Assembly (NCBI RefSeq): GCF_026967985.1
Contig: NZ_JAPVBJ010000008.1
Span: forward strand, 62,001-126,000
DNA from: Modestobacter sp. VKM Ac-2984
Lineage (GTDB): Bacteria; Actinomycetota; Actinomycetes; Mycobacteriales; Geodermatophilaceae
Direction of reading: 5' to 3'
DNA length: 64,000 nt
Shown here: positions 59,968-64,000 of the stretch, piece after piece
How positions within the stretch are numbered: position 1 is the first letter of the stretch
How the letters are laid out: every line of letters starts with the position of its first letter
Program-made: the position numbers and the translations under genes
The notes under the pieces: generated by a model
Database searches by the model: none
Told to the model about the DNA's origin: nothing
What the model saw: only the letters and a program-made list of their open reading frames with translations

Positions 59968-60840
59968 GTGGTGGCGTTGTCGTCGCAGAGGACGACAATC
60001 GACTCCGTGGGCCGCCTCATCGCCATCGTCCTCTTCATCGCCTTGATGGTCCCGGCCGCCATGCTGGCCCGGGGCTGGTCACTCGCGTCCGGTCGCCGGG
60101 CCGTCGCCTCCGCCGGGGTCGAGTTCGTCCCGGCGACGCCCGAGGCGACCGCCCAGCTGGCCCGCCAGGCCACCCACGCCCACCGGGTGCGCCTCCTCGG
60201 GCTGCTGCTCGGGGTGGCGCTGGTGGTCACCACGGTGGTGCTGTTCGCCGAGTCATCGGTCTTCCTCTGGGTGCCTGCGCTCGCCGTGGGCCTGCTGGGC
60301 GGGGTGCTGCTGGCCGAGGCCACCCGGCCGCGGCCGCGCTGGGCGACGTCCAGCCCGCCCCGCCGGCCCCGGCGGAGCGAGCAGATCTCGCTCGGGCTGC
60401 TGTGGACCATGCGCGCCGCGGTCGCCGGGGTGCTGCTCACCGCCCTGCTGCAGCTCGACGACCTGACGTCCCCGGTCGTCTCCACGGCGACGGCGGTGCC
60501 GCTGGCCGGCTGGCTGCTGGCCGAGGCGGCGCTCCTCCGGGTGCTGCTGCGCCCGCTGCCCGCCGCGGGCGCCGACGTGCCGGTCGACGAGGCGCAGCGC
60601 ACCTGGACCGCGCACCTGTCGGTCGCCGCGGCCAGCGTGCTGGCTCTGCTCCCGCTGGGGGCGCTGCTGCTCCGCGCCGCGATCGACCTCGGCGACCGGG
60701 TGAGCTCCGACGGCGCCGGGCTGCTCCCGGTGGCCCTGGTGGCGGGTGGCTTCTCCGCGATCATCGCGGGGCTGGTGGTGGCCGGCTTCCTGGTGACCTG
60801 GTTGCGCCCGGTGCGGCAGACCTCGCACGCCCTGGCCTGA
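59968..60840 (+). CDS. Multi-pass membrane protein of unknown function
   Basis: 290 aa with about seven hydrophobic segments, including RLIAIVLFIALMVPAAMLARG, LLGLLLGVALVVTTVVLFAES, LWVPALAVGLLGGVLLAEA and LVALVAGGF-type C-terminal helices. A basic loop (RPRPRWATSSPPRRPRRSEQ) lies on the cytoplasmic side. No family recognised. Either GTG 59968 or GTG 60007 (VGRLIAIVLF) may be the start. It interrupts the usual tatD-rpfB adjacency. Confidence 0.72.
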   Translation: MVALSSQRTTIDSVGRLIAIVLFIALMVPAAMLARGWSLASGRRAVASAGVEFVPATPEATAQLARQATHAHRVRLLGLLLGVALVVTTVVLFAESSVFLWVPALAVGLLGGVLLAEATRPRPRWATSSPPRRPRRSEQISLGLLWTMRAAVAGVLLTALLQLDDLTSPVVSTATAVPLAGWLLAEAALLRVLLRPLPAAGADVPVDEAQRTWTAHLSVAAASVLALLPLGALLLRAAIDLGDRVSSDGAGLLPVALVAGGFSAIIAGLVVAGFLVTWLRPVRQTSHALA

Positions 60841-61186
60841 CGCCGTCCGGCCCCCGGTGGCCGTGTGTCGTTGCCCACGGGAGCTCAGCGGGCCACGCGT
60901 CCGATGCGCGGCGCGTTGTTCACGGACCGTGTCGGCGCGCCTGCGGAGGGCTGAGTCGACATGGTGATTCCCTGCTCTTGCACCGTTCTCTTCCGTCAGG
61001 CGTTCGTTATCGTGCCGTGACCGACAAGCCGGGGTGGGGAACACCCGGGCGCACGTTCCTGCCCGGGTGACCGTTCCCGGGCCGGAGCTCGTCGGGCCGC
61101 GCGACGACGGACGCCGCCCTCCGGGTGGGGTCCGTCGGCTGTTGCCCTCGTTCCCCTGCCCGGGCCCCGTGACCCGTGGATGTGTT
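60841..61186 (+). other. 346-bp leader region upstream of rpfB
   Basis: No gene is seen. TATCGT (61008-61013) fits a -10 without a good -35. Downstream, CACCCGGGC (61042-61050) and GCCCGGGTG (61061-61069) form a perfect hairpin within a GGGGTGGGGAAC-rich leader of about 170 nt. Actinobacterial rpf genes are often preceded by c-di-AMP (ydaO-type) riboswitches. I could not match the consensus by eye, so only a structured leader is claimed. Confidence 0.45.
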
Positions 61187-62287
61187 GTGCACCGATCGCT
61201 GAAGTCGATTCTCTTCACCTTGGTCCTGTTGGGCCTGGTGGGCGGTTCCGCTGCCTACTTCGCTGCCCAGAAGACGGTGACCCTGACCGTCGACGGCCAG
61301 TCGCGGGAGGTGCGCACCTACGCCGGCACGGCCGCTGAGGTGCTGGCCGACGAGGGGCTGCGCCCGGCGTCGCAGGACGTCGTCCTGCCCGACCCGGAGG
61401 ACGCCATCGGTGACGGCGCCACCATCGTGCTCAACCGCGCCCGGCCGCTGACCCTGACCGTCGACGGGGTGCGCACCGACGTCTACACGACGGCCCTCTC
61501 GGTCGACGACGCGCTCGACGAGCTCGGGTACCGCACCGACGAGCTGGTGCTCTCGGCCAGCCGCAGCCAGCGTCTGCCGCTGGACGGCATGGACCTCGCC
61601 ATCACGACCAACAAGGACGTCACGCTGATCGCGGACGGCCAGCAGCGCGTGGTGACCACCACCGCGGCCACCGCCGGTGACCTGCTGGCCGAGTTGGGCA
61701 TCGTCCTGTCGGCCACCGACCGCACCTCGATCTACCCGGCGCAGCCCCTGCTGGACGCGATGGTGCTGCAGGTGACCCGGGTCGCCGTCACCGACGTGAC
61801 CGAGGTGCAGCCGCTGGACTACACGACCGTCGAGACCCCGGACCCGGACGCCTTCCAGGGGGAGCGCACCGTCACCCAGAAGGGTGTCGAGGGCGCGCAG
61901 ACGATCACCTGGCGGGTCACCGTCACCGACGGGGTGGAGACCGCCCGCGAGCAGCTCGGCGTCGTGGTCAGCACCCCGGCGGTCGACCAGCAGGTGGCGG
62001 TCGGCACCAAGGAGAAGCCGGCTGCACCGGCGCCCGTGGTCAGCGCCGACGGACTGAACTGGGCGGCCCTGGCCGCGTGCGAGTCCGGAGGCCGGCCCAC
62101 CGCGGTGAGCGGCACCGGCAAGTACCGCGGCATGTACCAGTTCTCCACGAGCACCTGGGCCGCCGTCGGGGGCAGCGGTGACCCGGCCGCCGCGTCGGCG
62201 GGGGAGCAGACCATGCGGGCGCAGATGCTGTACGCCCGTTCCGGTGCAGGGCAGTGGCCGCACTGCGGCCCCCGTCTCTTCGGCTGA
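61187..62287 (+). CDS. rpfB: Resuscitation-promoting factor RpfB
   Basis: About 366-aa secreted muralytic enzyme that stimulates regrowth of dormant cells. An N-terminal signal anchor ([22 protein letters not shown]) is followed by three DUF348 repeats ([28 protein letters not shown]-like), a G5 domain ([26 protein letters not shown]) and the Rpf transglycosylase domain. That domain shows [14 protein letters not shown] with the catalytic Glu, [12 protein letters not shown] and WPHCGP; the two Cys form the usual disulphide. GTG 61187 is chosen; GTG 61169 is possible. Overlaps rsmA. Confidence 0.93.
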   Translation: MHRSLKSILFTLVLLGLVGGSAAYFAAQKTVTLTVDGQSREVRTYAGTAAEVLADEGLRPASQDVVLPDPEDAIGDGATIVLNRARPLTLTVDGVRTDVYTTALSVDDALDELGYRTDELVLSASRSQRLPLDGMDLAITTNKDVTLIADGQQRVVTTTAATAGDLLAELGIVLSATDRTSIYPAQPLLDAMVLQVTRVAVTDVTEVQPLDYTTVETPDPDAFQGERTVTQKGVEGAQTITWRVTVTDGVETAREQLGVVVSTPAVDQQVAVGTKEKPAAPAPVVSADGLNWAALAACESGGRPTAVSGTGKYRGMYQFSTSTWAAVGGSGDPAAASAGEQTMRAQMLYARSGAGQWPHCGPRLFG

Positions 62288-63171
62288 GTCAGACGCTGAG
62301 CGACACCCCGGAGCAGGCCGACGCGCTGCTGGGCCCCGCGGCCATCCGCGAGCTGGCCCAGCAGCTGGACCTGCGACCGACCAAGACCCTCGGGCAGAAC
62401 TTCCTGCACGACGCCAACACGATCCGCAAGATCGTCCGGACGGCCGGCCTGCAGGACGACGACGTCGTCTGCGAGGTCGGCCCGGGCCTGGGGTCGCTCA
62501 CGCTCGGGCTGCTCCCGGTCTGCGCGCACGTGACCGCCGTGGAGATCGACCCCCGGCTGGCCGACCAGCTGCCGGTGACCGTGGCCCAGCGAGCCCCGGA
62601 CGTGGCCGGGCGGCTCACCGTGGTGACCGCGGACGCCCTGCGGGTCCGGGAGCTGCCCGGGCCGCCGCCCACGGCGCTGGTGGCCAACCTGCCGTACAAC
62701 ATCGCCGTCCCCGTGCTGCTGCACCTGCTGGAGCTGGTGCCCACGATCCGCACCTCGCTGGTGCTGGTGCAGGCCGAGGTCGCCGACCGGCTCGCCGCCG
62801 CACCGGGCACCCCCGCCTACGGGGTGCCCAGCGTCAAGGCCGCCTGGTACGCCGACGTCCGCCGGGCCGGCAACGTCCCGCGGCCGGTCTTCTGGCCGGT
62901 CCCCAACGTCGACTCCGGGCTGGTCGCGCTGACCCGCCGCCCGGCCCCGGCCGGCGACCGGGCGGCCACCTTCGCCGTCATCGACGCGGCCTTCGCCACC
63001 CGGCGCAAGGGCCTGCGTGCCGCGCTGGCCCGCTGGGCCGGCAGCCCCGCCGCCGCCGAGGTCCGGCTGCGCGCGGCCGGCATCGACCCGACCACGCGGG
63101 GAGAGCAGCTGTCGGTCACCGACTTCGCCCGGCTCGCGGCCACCGACCCGGTCGACCCGGAGGGGCGGTAG
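62254..63171 (+). CDS. rsmA: 16S rRNA dimethyladenosine transferase RsmA (KsgA)
   Basis: 305-aa SAM-dependent methyltransferase that dimethylates A1518/A1519 of 16S r[24 protein letters not shown] opens the core. [16 protein letters not shown] is the SAM motif, [18 protein letters not shown] holds the catalytic NLPY, and [15 protein letters not shown] closes the target-recognition region. The only standard start, GTG 62254, makes a 34-bp overlap with rpfB. A CTG near 62296 would avoid it. Confidence 0.93.
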   Translation: MAALRPPSLRLSQTLSDTPEQADALLGPAAIRELAQQLDLRPTKTLGQNFLHDANTIRKIVRTAGLQDDDVVCEVGPGLGSLTLGLLPVCAHVTAVEIDPRLADQLPVTVAQRAPDVAGRLTVVTADALRVRELPGPPPTALVANLPYNIAVPVLLHLLELVPTIRTSLVLVQAEVADRLAAAPGTPAYGVPSVKAAWYADVRRAGNVPRPVFWPVPNVDSGLVALTRRPAPAGDRAATFAVIDAAFATRRKGLRAALARWAGSPAAAEVRLRAAGIDPTTRGEQLSVTDFARLAATDPVDPEGR

Positions 63172-63238
63172 CGCGTGCCGCGGCCGGCAGGCAGGCTGAG
63201 CCGGTGGACGACGGTGGACCGGCGGGCAGGATGACCGG

Positions 63239-64000
63239 GTGAGCAACGCGACCGCGGGCGGGCCCGGCCGGCTCGCCGGCAACGGCGCCGTCACGGCTCG
63301 GGCCCCGGCGAAGGTGAACGTGCACCTCGGGGTCGGGCCGCTGCGGGCCGACGGCTTCCACGAGCTGCAGACCGTCTTCCTCGCCGTGTCGCTGTTCGAC
63401 ACGGTCACCGTGCGCCGCGCCGACGGCCTGTCCCTCGCCGTCCGCGGGGAGGGGGCCGGGGACGGCGCCGGCCCGGCGAGCGTGCCCACCGACCAGCGCA
63501 ACCTGGTCTGGCAGGCCGCCGAGCTGCTCGCCCGGCACGCCGGGGTGCGCGCCGACGCCCACCTGGAGGTCGACAAGTCGATCCCGGCCGCGGCCGGGCT
63601 CGCCGGCGGCAGCGCGGATGCGGCGGCGACGCTGGTCGCGTTGGACGCGTTGTGGGGGACCCGGGCCACCCGTGGCGACCTGGCCACGCTCGCCGCGCAG
63701 CTGGGCAGCGACGTGCCCTTCAGCCTGCTCGGCGGGGTGGCGCTGGGCACCGGGCGCGGTGAGCGGCTCTCGCCCGTGCTGGCCCGCCGGCGCTGGGACT
63801 GGGTGCTCGGCATCGCCGGGGAGGGGCTGTCGACCCCCACGGTGTACGGCGAGCTGGACGCCCAGCGGGCGGCCGGGGCGCTCCCGGACGGCGAGCGGAT
63901 GGCCTCCACCGAGCCGGTGCTCGCCGCCCTGCGCAGCGGGCCGGCGTCGGCGCTGGCGGCCGCGCTGAGCAACGACCTCCAGGCGCCCGCGCTGCGGCTG
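63239..64000 (+). CDS. ispE: 4-diphosphocytidyl-2-C-methyl-D-erythritol kinase IspE (3' end outside window)
   Basis: 254 codons are visible and the frame runs off the right edge. TARAPAKVNVHLGVGPLRADGFHELQTVF is the GHMP-kinase start, and PAAAGLAGGSADAAATLVALDALWG is the ATP-binding glycine loop. LGSDVPFSLLGGVALGTGRGERLSPV follows. It phosphorylates CDP-methylerythritol in the MEP isoprenoid pathway. GTG at 63239. The end of the rpfB-rsmA-ispE block conserved in actinobacteria. Confidence 0.93.
   Translation, partial: MSNATAGGPGRLAGNGAVTARAPAKVNVHLGVGPLRADGFHELQTVFLAVSLFDTVTVRRADGLSLAVRGEGAGDGAGPASVPTDQRNLVWQAAELLARHAGVRADAHLEVDKSIPAAAGLAGGSADAAATLVALDALWGTRATRGDLATLAAQLGSDVPFSLLGGVALGTGRGERLSPVLARRRWDWVLGIAGEGLSTPTVYGELDAQRAAGALPDGERMASTEPVLAALRSGPASALAAALSNDLQAPALRL

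Overview
This is a very GC-rich chromosomal window with GTG/ATG starts, tightly overlapping genes (ATGA and GTGA junctions) and a mycobacterium-like gene order. The gene content and order point to a high-GC actinobacterium, most plausibly Geodermatophilaceae (Geodermatophilus, Blastococcus or Modestobacter type). That placement is inference from layout and protein style, because there is no rRNA here and no search was run. No prophage, insertion sequence, CRISPR array or biosynthetic cluster is visible.

Layout. 0-7.6 kb: the tail of a circularly permuted ATP-grasp protein, citA-serC facing pdxH, an MFS exporter, glgC and a UdgX-type uracil-DNA glycosylase. 7.7-19.4 kb: an ABC export pair, a SMP-30 protein, ppc, an aminotransferase, fprA, a small monooxygenase, nei, phr and a GNAT-like protein. 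20-25.6 kb: an osmotic block of proVWX, tRNA-Arg(CCT) and trkA/trkH. 25.7-36.4 kb: small unknowns, an ArsR-SRPBCC pair with a leaderless-looking promoter, an iron-siderophore ABC operon behind a DtxR/IdeR-like box, an orphan LuxR regulator with a degenerate receiver, a sulfotransferase broken by an in-frame TAG, a K+-channel-like protein, a sirtuin and a pyrimidine-dimer-glycosylase-like fusion protein. 36.5-40.7 kb: a kinase-like phosphotransferase, a thioesterase, a VOC protein, a YbaK protein, mscL, a SAF protein and an FmdB/Ruc-like zinc-ribbon protein. 40.8-46.7 kb: an accessory-looking block with a membrane protein, MarR, two tandem paralogous ATPases, a fused carboxyltransferase and a CaiB-type CoA-transferase. 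46.8-64 kb: a conserved actinobacterial backbone of 5-FTHF cyclo-ligase, galU, glp/moeA, rimJ, a sepX/glpR-like gene, tRNA-Ala(CGC), pmt, rsmI, an endonuclease-like protein, corA, metG, tatD, rpfB, rsmA and ispE (cut by the window edge).

Three functional themes recur. The first is DNA repair (udgX, nei, phr and the Pyr_excise-type protein), fitting a sun- and desiccation-exposed organism. The second is osmotic and potassium balance (proVWX, trkAH, mscL, corA and the K+-channel-like protein). The third is cell growth and division (glp with its sepX/glpR-like partner, pmt, rpfB).

The least explained signal is a set of dispersed near-perfect palindromes in gene junctions. They fall into at least three sequence families: a GGGGCC..TCGCGA..GGCCCC type (four copies), an AAATGGCCATTT-core type (two perfect dyads) and a TTGTGC-ended long-hairpin type (three copies). 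None has a U-tract. They are candidates for a lineage-specific terminator or repeat system.
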